Assembly: GCA_964629965.1 (NCBI GenBank)
Contig: CAZVRZ010000017.1
Span: 1 to 53,159 of the forward strand
Reading direction: 5' to 3'
Origin: CAZVRZ01 sp964629965
Lineage (GTDB): Bacteria > Chloroflexota > Anaerolineae > Anaerolineales > UBA4823
Length of the DNA: 53,159 bases
Position 1 is the first letter of the stretch. The number at the start of each line of letters is the position of its first letter. The notes under the pieces are model-generated. The model was not told the origin of the DNA. It did no database searches and saw nothing but the letters and a program-made list of their open reading frames with translations. Both the position numbers and the translations under genes were made by a program. This document shows positions 34,070 to 41,461 of this stretch, one piece after another.

Positions 34070-34639
34070 TTATCTGCCACCGGCCAGTTTTTGGCCCAGG
34101 CGGTGGGCTTGTTCCAGCAAAGGATTCGTTTCCCAACCCGCAGCGGTGATGAAGTCGCTGCCGTATAAAATATCCACCAGGTTCCCGTCCAGGTAGCGCA
34201 CCATATCCTGCACTGTGCGAATGGCATTCACTGCGCCAGAGCTGTACGGGTCGCTGTCGCCATACGCCAACAGCAGCACAAAATCTTTGCCCGCCAGGGC
34301 ATGGCCCGCCGTTCCTCCGAGCGCGTACCAACGGTCGATACACAACTTGATTTGCGCGCTCAGGGTAAACCAGTAGATCGGGCTGGCCAATACGATCACG
34401 TCCGCTGAGCGCAGCTTGGGATAGATGGTTTGCATCGCATCATCGATCACGCAGCGCTGCTCATTTTCCCGGCAGTAGTCGCAGGCATCGCAAGGCCGGA
34501 TATCCAGGCCGTGCAGCTCAATGCTTTCGACAATGGCCCCCTGCGAATGCGCTCCGGCAATCAAACGCTCCACCATCTTTGCCGTACTGCCGCGCCTGCG
34601 CGGGCTGCCTTTCAGGATCAATATTGTTTTAACACTCAT
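34070..34639 (-). CDS. Flavodoxin-like NAD(P)H-dependent FMN reductase
   Basis: The 189-residue protein begins ILILKGSPRRRGSTAKMVERL, the phosphate-binding loop for FMN, and contains ASPIYWFTLSAQIKLCIDRW, the typical flavin-binding segment. A Cys cluster (RPCDACDYCRE...RC) is characteristic of the iron-sulfur flavoprotein branch; those with a CX2CX2C pattern may bind a 4Fe-4S cluster and act as electron-transfer proteins or quinone/azo reductases. It is on the same strand as the GH13 gene, 59 bases upstream. Substrate is unknown. Confidence 0.82.
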   Translation of the reverse strand: MSVKTILILKGSPRRRGSTAKMVERLIAGAHSQGAIVESIELHGLDIRPCDACDYCRENEQRCVIDDAMQTIYPKLRSADVIVLASPIYWFTLSAQIKLCIDRWYALGGTAGHALAGKDFVLLLAYGDSDPYSSGAVNAIRTVQDMVRYLDGNLVDILYGSDFITAAGWETNPLLEQAHRLGQKLAGGR

Positions 34640-34658
34640 TTCTCAGCTTTCCTCTCCA

Positions 34659-36080
34659 TCAGGGAATATTTCCGTGATACGCTCGGATCGCTAATCCCGA
34701 AGTGACGCTAGAAAAAGTATCCGTGTCACGAATGCGCTCTGGCCCAAACAGGCGGCTTAGCATCTCGTGAAAGACCGGAATGCGCGAAGAACCGCCCGTT
34801 TTCACCACCACATCGATCTGTTCCGGTTCTAAACCCGATTGTACTACAGCCTCCAGCAAAACTTGCTCGATCTGCTCTCGTTCGAGTAAGATATCGTGCT
34901 CAAACTGGCTGCGCGTGTACAACTCCCACAAGTCGATGTCCTTCCCTTTCAAACACAGCGTTGTAGCTCCCTGGCCGGACAGGGCGATCTTGCCTTGTTC
35001 CACCACATCGTAGAAAGAAAAGGCCAGGTTATTAAAGATCAGGGCCTGCAGCGCCTTGAACCGCACCGGCGCAATTCCTTCCAGCACGGCCCGCTCCAGC
35101 TTAAGGCGATTTTCGGGCGTGCTCAGGTCTGGCAGCGCCATCCAATCGGCCACCGCCTCGACCAGCGCCGCCAGGTCGGGATCGATGGCCTTCACGCTGT
35201 TCGGGGTGGTTATATTCTGCCCCGCCGCGGGTGTTCCCTGGTGATCCAAGGCGCCGCGGCCAAAATGCGGCAGCAAGCGCTTTTGGATGATGGCCCGGTC
35301 GAAATCGCTGCCCGCCACGCCGATGCCGCCGTTGGCATAGATGCGCTGTGTCTGCCCAGCGGCGAAGCGATACTCTGCCTCGCCCGACCCCAAGCGCATG
35401 ATGGTCAAATCCAGCGTGCCGCCGCCAAAATCGAAGATCAGCGCATTCTGGGGTTTATCCAGGCTGCGCTCGTAATCCAAAGCCGCCGCCACCGGTTCCA
35501 ACTCAAAATCGACCTGGCGAAAACCGGCTTCTTCCGCCGCCTGGCGAAGGGTTTCCTCGGCGCGCCGGTCTTGCTCTGGAATGGCAGAGAAATGCACCGG
35601 CCGGCCCAGGGTAACGGCCTGGATAGGCTCGCCCAAGATGGCTTCGGCGCGCTTCTTTAACTCGCTCAAATAAGCCGAGATCAGGTCCACCAGCCGGTAA
35701 TAGCGCTCGAAGACCATCGTACCCTCATATTCCGGCTTACGCAGGGCCGTCTTGATCAACTGCAGCAGGCGCCCGGGCTGGAGTTCATCCACATAGGTGT
35801 AGACATCGCGCAGATAGTACATATCTCCGCCCCGAAATTCCAGCTCGCCGACCCATTTCTTCACGTAGCGGCGCAGGCGGTTTACGTTTTGGCGATAATA
35901 CAAAGACACGGCTTCTTGCCCAATGTAATGCCGGTAATCGCGGGTGATGTACAACACCGTTTTAATCACGCCCGGCGTGGAAGCATGCTGCTCTACCGGC
36001 AGCAAATGCACCTTTTGGCCGTCAAAGACCGCCACCCCCGAATTTGACGTACCGAAATCAATGCCAACGCGCACACTCAT
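34659..36080 (-). CDS. Hsp70-like ATPase without substrate-binding domain (YegD-like)
   Basis: The actin-fold ATPase motifs are all present: phosphate 1 GIDFGTSNSG, phosphate 2 FDFGGGTLDLTI and the adenosine motif KTGGSSRIPVF. The 473-residue length and absence of the beta-sandwich substrate-binding and lid domains place it near the E. coli YegD group rather than DnaK. Function in that group is unclear. It starts 15 bases after the GyrA-CTD-like gene and ends the run that begins with atpA, so it may be cotranscribed with mreB. AAGGGGAG precedes the start. Confidence 0.86.
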   Translation of the reverse strand: MSVRVGIDFGTSNSGVAVFDGQKVHLLPVEQHASTPGVIKTVLYITRDYRHYIGQEAVSLYYRQNVNRLRRYVKKWVGELEFRGGDMYYLRDVYTYVDELQPGRLLQLIKTALRKPEYEGTMVFERYYRLVDLISAYLSELKKRAEAILGEPIQAVTLGRPVHFSAIPEQDRRAEETLRQAAEEAGFRQVDFELEPVAAALDYERSLDKPQNALIFDFGGGTLDLTIMRLGSGEAEYRFAAGQTQRIYANGGIGVAGSDFDRAIIQKRLLPHFGRGALDHQGTPAAGQNITTPNSVKAIDPDLAALVEAVADWMALPDLSTPENRLKLERAVLEGIAPVRFKALQALIFNNLAFSFYDVVEQGKIALSGQGATTLCLKGKDIDLWELYTRSQFEHDILLEREQIEQVLLEAVVQSGLEPEQIDVVVKTGGSSRIPVFHEMLSRLFGPERIRDTDTFSSVTSGLAIRAYHGNIP

Positions 36081-36095
36081 CGATCAAGCTCCCCT

Positions 36096-37436
36096 TCAGG
36101 GAACGTACACCGCGAACGCCATGATCTCTTTGCCAGCTCCAAGGTCTTGGCTCCGCCGACTTCCATCCAAAGAGGACTCTGCCGGCGCAATATCCTTGCA
36201 CGCAAAAGAACCCGAGGCCAGCACCTCTGCCAGGCGCTGCACGCTCAAGCTTCCATCCGTTGTCAAAACTGCGCCCCAGCCGTCTTCTCGCACGCTGGAC
36301 GCACCGACTATACGCACTCCCGCTTCTCGACGAGCCTTGGAAAAGACCGCCTGCCCTTGAGATTTGAACGAGTTCGCCGGTTCCAGCCAGTCGCTCTGCC
36401 GGTGGATAACCTTTCCGCTCTGGGTCACTAGCAAAATATCACTGGTCTCGCCGGTCTGCTGCTCTCCGCCCACCACAAAGACAGAAACGATATGGTCGCC
36501 CTGGCGTTCTGTGCCCAGGCGCATCACTTCCTCGCTGACCACGGGCAGTTGCTGTACCGGCAGGCTTGCCAGGTATCCCAGCCGGGTTACCAGTACGAAC
36601 AGGTCAGCTTCATTACAAAACGCCAGGCAGCCGGTTTCATCTGCCGCCAGTCGCACGCCCGACCCGATGTAGTTACTGGCAATGAAATTTTCCAGGAACG
36701 ACTCTTTGATCTTCTTCGCGTAGCCCTTGCGGCTGACCTGGACACAGTAGTCAAAGAGCGACATGCGCGCCGCCGGCAGCACAGCCACCAATGTCTCCCC
36801 GGCATGAGGTTCCTGCACATAGGCATTTTCCCAGCCCGGCTCCTGCCCTCCGCAGGCAGGGATATCCGCCACGGCCGCGGTTGCCGTGCGCCCGGTGCTG
36901 AACACAAAAAGCAGCTCTTGCTGCGAGCTGGTAAAGACCAGGCCGGCAATATCTTCGGCGGTCAGTTGGTATTCCGGCGGTATCGCGGCAGCAGAAGCTT
37001 GCTCCAATTCCAGCGGCAAGCGGGCAACGACGGTCTCGCCGCCGACGCTGGAACCAATGTCAAGCTCGAAACGCAGCACCTGGCCATAAGACGTAAAGAC
37101 CAACAGGCTGGCGGTAGCATTCGCTGCCCCGCTGTACCCAGCCCCGTCGTACCCGGCGGCAGCGCCGCAATCAGCGCCCCGCGCCGCCTCCCCCTCGGAA
37201 CCAGGCGACAGTGGAGAACGCAGTTGCCTTTTGAGCAGCTCAAGCTGGTATTGCAGGTTTGCAATCCGGCTCTCGTATTCTTCGACTTTGCTGGCACTGC
37301 GCAGCGCCAGGTTCTCAGCGCGCAAAGCTTCGCAGGCGCTCTCCAGCTCCACCAACCGTGCCGCGATCGTCCGCAGCATAACAGGAGCCGATTCGGGACG
37401 TACAACAATTTCACGAATCCATTCTTCGATACTCAT
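36096..37436 (-). CDS. Orphan GyrA C-terminal-domain-like protein with N-terminal coiled coil
   Basis: The N-terminal 90 residues are a coiled coil (LVELESACEALRAENLALR; VEEYESRIANLQYQLELL). After a linker holding a 46-bp dispersed repeat (37127-37172, encoding DCGAAAGYDGAGYSG), six repeats resemble the beta-pinwheel blades of GyrA/ParC, for example VSRKGYAKKI, VTRLGYLAS, VTQSGKVIHR and LTTDGSLSVQR. The gyrase catalytic Tyr domain and the QRRGGKG box are absent. It probably binds or wraps DNA without topoisomerase activity. ATG 37436 is chosen; GTG 37442 is possible. It sits between mreB and the Hsp70-like gene. Confidence 0.7.
   Translation of the reverse strand: MSIEEWIREIVVRPESAPVMLRTIAARLVELESACEALRAENLALRSASKVEEYESRIANLQYQLELLKRQLRSPLSPGSEGEAARGADCGAAAGYDGAGYSGAANATASLLVFTSYGQVLRFELDIGSSVGGETVVARLPLELEQASAAAIPPEYQLTAEDIAGLVFTSSQQELLFVFSTGRTATAAVADIPACGGQEPGWENAYVQEPHAGETLVAVLPAARMSLFDYCVQVSRKGYAKKIKESFLENFIASNYIGSGVRLAADETGCLAFCNEADLFVLVTRLGYLASLPVQQLPVVSEEVMRLGTERQGDHIVSVFVVGGEQQTGETSDILLVTQSGKVIHRQSDWLEPANSFKSQGQAVFSKARREAGVRIVGASSVREDGWGAVLTTDGSLSVQRLAEVLASGSFACKDIAPAESSLDGSRRSQDLGAGKEIMAFAVYVP
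37127..37172. repeat. 46-bp dispersed repeat, copy 2
   Basis: 45 of 46 bases match 19323-19368. Here the block lies in the linker of the GyrA-CTD-like protein and is read in the opposite orientation, giving a Gly/Ala/Tyr-rich peptide with no stop. Confidence 0.92.
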
Positions 37437-37491
37437 GTGCACTACTTTTCGCGGTTTAGCGCTTCACCGCCGCGGCATCTTCACCGCGCCA

Positions 37492-38502
37492 CTAGGTAGG
37501 CGGCAGGTTACGGCGGATCAGGTTGTACATGCTCAGGCCGCGGGCCGCCCCCTCCGCCACGCAGGTAGTGGGGTTATCCACCAGGTAAACCGGCACGCCC
37601 AGTTCCTTGGTCAACAGGCGATCCATGCCGCGCAGCAACGCCCCGCCGCCGCACAGCGCAATTCCCCGGTCGATGATATCGGATACCAGCTCGGGTGGGG
37701 TTTTTTCCAACGTCCGCCGGGCAGTCTCCACAATATCGTTCAACGAATCTTCCAAGGCGTCCACCACTTCGCCGGTCGTCATAGTAACCGGCCGCGGCAG
37801 CCCGTTCACCTGATCCTGGCCTTGCACTTCCATGGTCTGCTCTTCATCAACATGCACCGCCGAGCCGATCTTTATTTTGATTTGTTCTGCAGTGGATTGC
37901 CCAATGATCACACCGTATTTCTTGCGCACGTAGCTCACAATGGCATCATCGAGCTTCATGCCGCCGGCGCGCAGGGTTTCGCCCGCCACCACCCCGTACA
38001 TTGCCAGCACAGCCGCCTGCGTGGTACCGCCGCCCAGGCACAACACCATATTACCAGAAGGCGTGCCGATCGGCAGGTCGATTCCCAACGCCGCCGCCAG
38101 GGGCTGCTGGATCAAGTAGGCCTCGCGGCTGCCCGCCTCCAGCGCGGCCTCGTGTACGGCCCGGCGCTCCACGCTCGTCACGCCATTAGGAACCGTGATC
38201 ATCACATTGGGCCCAAACCAGCGCAGCGAACTGCCCACTTTACGATAAACATTGGTCAAGATGCCCTCAGCCACCACGAAATCGGCGATCACGCCGTTCG
38301 ACATCGGCCTGATCACCTCGATCGATTCGGGCACCCGGCCAAGCATATCTTGCGCCGCCTTGCCCCACTCCACCATCAACTGCTCGGCAATCACAATCGC
38401 CGCAATGGTCGGCTCTTCCAACACGATCTGTCCCTTGGCAGTGGCCACTCGCGTGGCAACCGTGCCAAGATCTATTCCTAAGTTTCTACTAAACAGGCTC
38501 AT
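37492..38502 (-). CDS. mreB: Rod shape-determining protein MreB
   Basis: MreB forms membrane-associated filaments that position cell-wall synthesis. The 336-residue protein has the actin-fold motifs GIDLGT, CLGGGTTQAAVL and ALCGGGALLRGM, and the family segments MITVPNGVTSVERRAV and IKIKIGSAV. Length is standard. It starts three bases after the atpC stop, so it is transcribed with the ATP synthase genes. MreC/MreD and PBP2 are not in the window. The ribosome binding site is weak (AGAAAG), suggesting coupling to atpC. Confidence 0.95.
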   Translation of the reverse strand: MSLFSRNLGIDLGTVATRVATAKGQIVLEEPTIAAIVIAEQLMVEWGKAAQDMLGRVPESIEVIRPMSNGVIADFVVAEGILTNVYRKVGSSLRWFGPNVMITVPNGVTSVERRAVHEAALEAGSREAYLIQQPLAAALGIDLPIGTPSGNMVLCLGGGTTQAAVLAMYGVVAGETLRAGGMKLDDAIVSYVRKKYGVIIGQSTAEQIKIKIGSAVHVDEEQTMEVQGQDQVNGLPRPVTMTTGEVVDALEDSLNDIVETARRTLEKTPPELVSDIIDRGIALCGGGALLRGMDRLLTKELGVPVYLVDNPTTCVAEGAARGLSMYNLIRRNLPPT

Positions 38503-38505
38503 ACA

Positions 38506-38970
38506 CTACGATTCTTTCTGCGCTGAACTCGGCCGCGCTGTATTAGCAGCCGCCTTTGAGAGACCACGATACCGTTTGACCGCTTCAATTCGCAGTTTCG
38601 AACGGTTCAGGGCTGCTTCGATGGCTAAATAAGCATCGTTATCAGGAGGCAGACCCCGGGACAACAGTTCTTCGGCCCGCTCGCGAGCCGCCTCGGCACG
38701 CGCAACGTCAATTTCTTGCACGCTTTCGGCTGTGTCTGCCATGACGATGATCAGGTTCGGCTGCACATCGACGATGCCACCGGTCACAGTGAAGACATAC
38801 TCTTCCTCCTGCCGGCGGACTTTGATCACGCCCAATTGCAAGGTGGACAGCAGCGGAGCATGGTTCGGCAAGATACCCATCACGCCATTCGCTCCCGGAA
38901 CGATCACCAGGTCAGCCTCCCCTTCGAAGACCAGGCGCTCTTGAGAAACAATTTCACACCGGATTGGCAC
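38506..38970 (-). CDS. atpC: ATP synthase epsilon subunit
   Basis: The epsilon subunit couples rotation between the gamma shaft and the c-ring and inhibits ATPase activity. The N-terminal beta-sandwich reads RCEIVSQERLVFEGEADLVIVPGANGVMGILPNHAPLL, the standard pattern, followed by a two-helix C-terminal region ending SSAQKES. The start is GTG 38970, preceded by AAGGA. At 154 residues it is slightly longer than average. It is separated from atpD by a 72-base gap that contains two TACC hairpins. Confidence 0.95.
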   Translation of the reverse strand: MPIRCEIVSQERLVFEGEADLVIVPGANGVMGILPNHAPLLSTLQLGVIKVRRQEEEYVFTVTGGIVDVQPNLIIVMADTAESVQEIDVARAEAARERAEELLSRGLPPDNDAYLAIEAALNRSKLRIEAVKRYRGLSKAAANTARPSSAQKES

Positions 38971-39004
38971 TTCAAATCCTTTCTGGCGATCTGCCCGTTC
39001 TGGG

Positions 39005-39037
39005 CCCCGCTGTACCCAGCCCCGCTGTACCCAGCGG
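39005..39037. repeat. Dispersed TACC repeat (two 15-bp units) between atpD and atpC
   Basis: Two tandem copies of CCCCGCTGTACCCAG (39005-39019, 39020-39034) are followed by CGG. The second forms a perfect hairpin CCGCTG-TACC-CAGCGG (39022-39037). It sits immediately downstream of the atpD stop on the minus strand, between beta and epsilon genes. Confidence 0.9.
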
Positions 39038-39042
39038 AGAGA

Positions 39043-40443
39043 TCAACTCTTCACCAACTGGTTTGCTTTTTCAACGGCATCGTCGATCGTGCCGACCATC
39101 ATAAAAGCTTGCTCTGGCAAGTGATCGTGCTTGCCATCCAATATCTCCCGGAAGCCGCGCACCGTCTCACGCAAAGACACATATTTGCCCGGGATGCCGG
39201 TAAATTGTTCTGCCACGAACATCGGCTGCGAGAAGAAGCGCTCGATCTTGCGGGCGCGCGCCACCATCAATTTATCATCCTCGCTTAGCTCATCCACACC
39301 CAAGATAGCGATAATATCCTGCAAATCCTTGTAACGCTGCAGCACCAGCTGCACGTCGCGGGCAGTCTGATAATGCTCATCACCCACCACCTGCGGGTCG
39401 AGGATGCGCGAAGTAGATGAAAGAGGATCCACCGCCGGGTAAATGCCTTTCTCCACGATCGAGCGTTCCAAAGCAATGGTCGCATCCAGGTGCGTAAACG
39501 TGGTAACCGGGGCCGGATCGGAATAATCGTCGGCAGGAACGTACACTGCCTGCATGGAAGTGATCGAGCCCTGGCGGGTGGAAGTGATGCGTTCCTGCAG
39601 CTCACCCATCTCCGTTGCCAGGGTCGGCTGGTAGCCCACCGCAGAAGGCATTCTGCCCAACAGCGCCGACACTTCTGAGCCAGACATCGAGAAGCGGAAG
39701 ATATTATCGATAAACAACAACACATCCTGCCCGTTGTCGCGGAAATACTCAGCCATCGACAGCGCCGAAAGCGCCACGCGCAGGCGCACGCCCGGCGGTT
39801 CGTTCATCTGCCCGAACACCATCACCGTGTCCTTCATTACGCCCGACTCGAGCATTTCTCGGTAAAGCTGGGTGCCTTCACGCGTTCGCTCGCCCACGCC
39901 TGCAAAGACAGAGTTGCCCTTGTGCACGGTGGCGATCGAGCGGATCAGTTCCATGATGATAATGGTCTTGCCCACGCCGGCGCCGCCGAAGATACCGGTT
40001 TTGCCACCCTTGGTGAAAGGCGCGATCAAATCGACCACTTTCAAACCGGTCTCGAAAACTTCAACCCGGGTAGATTGCTCAGCAAACTCGGGCGCGGGAC
40101 GGTGAATGGGATAATACAGCTCGGTGTTAACTGGTCCGCCATTATCCACCGGGCGGCCCAACACGTTGAATATCCGTCCCAACGTGGCCGGGCCCACCGG
40201 CACCAGGATCGGTTTGCCGGTGCCATTCACGCGCCTGCCGCGCATCAAACCATCGGTGGAGTCCATCGCCACGCAGCGCACCCAGTTATTGCCCAGGTGC
40301 TTTTGCACTTCCAGCACCAAGGACGGCTGGTCTTCGCGGGGAACTTCAAGCGCCTCATAAATTACCGGCAGTTTATCAGGCGGAAATTCTACATCGACCA
40401 CGCCGCCCAAAACTTGTACGATCCAACCGTTCGCTTCAGCCAT
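39043..40443 (-). CDS. atpD: ATP synthase beta subunit
   Basis: The beta subunit holds the catalytic nucleotide sites of F1. Walker A is GGAGVGKT; the family also shows VGERTREG, LLFIDNIFRF and AVYVPADDYSDPAP (the P-loop, catalytic Glu in GERTREG and the DELSEED-like VDELSEDD). I chose ATG 40443 because GGAG lies six bases upstream; the ATG at 40449 would leave no spacing. The 466-residue length is normal. It follows atpG after 51 bases holding two TACY hairpins. Confidence 0.97.
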   Translation of the reverse strand: MAEANGWIVQVLGGVVDVEFPPDKLPVIYEALEVPREDQPSLVLEVQKHLGNNWVRCVAMDSTDGLMRGRRVNGTGKPILVPVGPATLGRIFNVLGRPVDNGGPVNTELYYPIHRPAPEFAEQSTRVEVFETGLKVVDLIAPFTKGGKTGIFGGAGVGKTIIIMELIRSIATVHKGNSVFAGVGERTREGTQLYREMLESGVMKDTVMVFGQMNEPPGVRLRVALSALSMAEYFRDNGQDVLLFIDNIFRFSMSGSEVSALLGRMPSAVGYQPTLATEMGELQERITSTRQGSITSMQAVYVPADDYSDPAPVTTFTHLDATIALERSIVEKGIYPAVDPLSSTSRILDPQVVGDEHYQTARDVQLVLQRYKDLQDIIAILGVDELSEDDKLMVARARKIERFFSQPMFVAEQFTGIPGKYVSLRETVRGFREILDGKHDHLPEQAFMMVGTIDDAVEKANQLVKS

Positions 40444-40462
40444 TCTCATCTCCTATCTGCAT

Positions 40463-40492
40463 CGCTGTACCCAGCCCCGCTGTATCCAGCGC
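40463..40492. repeat. Dispersed TACC repeat between atpG and atpD
   Basis: Two units with the 15-bp period: CGCTG-TACC-CAGC (40463-40475) and CGCTG-TATC-CAGCG (40478-40491). The stop of atpG lies just beyond and the ribosome binding site of atpD just before, so on the minus-strand mRNA the hairpins stand in the leader of atpD. Confidence 0.85.
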
Positions 40493-40494
40493 AT

Positions 40495-41445
40495 TCACCG
40501 CAAGCCCCCCTGGGCTTCGGCGCCTCCGGCAATATCCAGCATTTCGTTGGTGATGTTCTGCTGGCGAGCCTTGTTATATTCCAACTGCAGCGCCCCCGCC
40601 AGGTCCGTGGCACTGTCCGTAGCATTCTTCATGGCGAGCATGCGGGAGGCATGCTCGCTGGCCAGAGAAACCAGGATCGCCTGGTATACCTGCAGCGCCG
40701 TGAACCTTGGCACGATCTGATCCAAAATTTCTTCTTCGCCAGGTTCATAAATATACGCCGCCGGCGCACTGGTAGAGTTCCCTGCCGCTGTGTTCTGGGT
40801 TCTCGTTTGATCCAAAGCAGAGCCGTTCGCGGCGCGCGAAAAATCATCCACCCGGCCTTCACCGGAAGAGACCTCCAGTGGCAACAGCTGCTTCACCCTG
40901 GGAATTTGTCTCGACATGGAAACGAAATCGGTATAAACCAGGTAGACCCGGTCTGCCCGTCCCGAAAGAAATTCATCCACAGACAGGCGGCCGATCGCCG
41001 ATATATCGATGAAGGCTGGCGCCGCCGGCAGGTTGCTAAACTCAGCCACCACCTCCCTGCGCCGGCGCATCAGGATATCCCGCCCCTTGCGCCCCACGGC
41101 AACATAGCCAACCGGCGCCGGGCTGTCAGCAAAGTGCGCCATCGCAAAACGAATGATGGTGGAGTTGTACGCACCTGCCAGGCCACGATCGCCAGAGATC
41201 AGCACCACCAACGACCGCCGGTTCTCCGGGCGAGTGGTCAGCAAAGGGTGCAGGCTGGCGCGCCCCGGCTGCCCGGCAATATGACAAAGCACGTTCCAGG
41301 CACTGGTAGCATAGGGGCGCGTATTCATCATGGCTTGCATCGCCTTGCGCACCTTGCTGGCGCTCACCGCCTGCAAAGCCCGGGTGACCTGGGCAATATT
41401 TTTGACGCTGCGCGTCCTCTGGCGGACTTCTCTTAGGTTTGCCAT
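40495..41445 (-). CDS. atpG: ATP synthase gamma subunit
   Basis: The gamma subunit is the rotating shaft of F1. It starts ANLREVRQRTRSVKNIAQVTRAL and ends EYNKARQQNITNEMLDIAGGAEA, both characteristic. The 316-residue length is about 30 longer than usual: an insert between QLLPLEV and YIYEPGEEEIL carries RTQNTAAGN, which resembles the AVQNTA peptide made by the dispersed GCGGT core repeat. The insert is in a variable region and probably does not disturb function. It follows atpA after 16 bases. Confidence 0.95.
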   Translation of the reverse strand: MANLREVRQRTRSVKNIAQVTRALQAVSASKVRKAMQAMMNTRPYATSAWNVLCHIAGQPGRASLHPLLTTRPENRRSLVVLISGDRGLAGAYNSTIIRFAMAHFADSPAPVGYVAVGRKGRDILMRRRREVVAEFSNLPAAPAFIDISAIGRLSVDEFLSGRADRVYLVYTDFVSMSRQIPRVKQLLPLEVSSGEGRVDDFSRAANGSALDQTRTQNTAAGNSTSAPAAYIYEPGEEEILDQIVPRFTALQVYQAILVSLASEHASRMLAMKNATDSATDLAGALQLEYNKARQQNITNEMLDIAGGAEAQGGLR

Positions 41446-41461
41446 GCTCGATCCGCTTCCC

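Noticed and set aside
39922..41436. Long plus-strand open frame (504 codons) opposite atpD and atpG
   Set aside because: It is the antisense shadow of two highly conserved ATP synthase genes, common in GC-rich DNA, and shows no recognisable domain.
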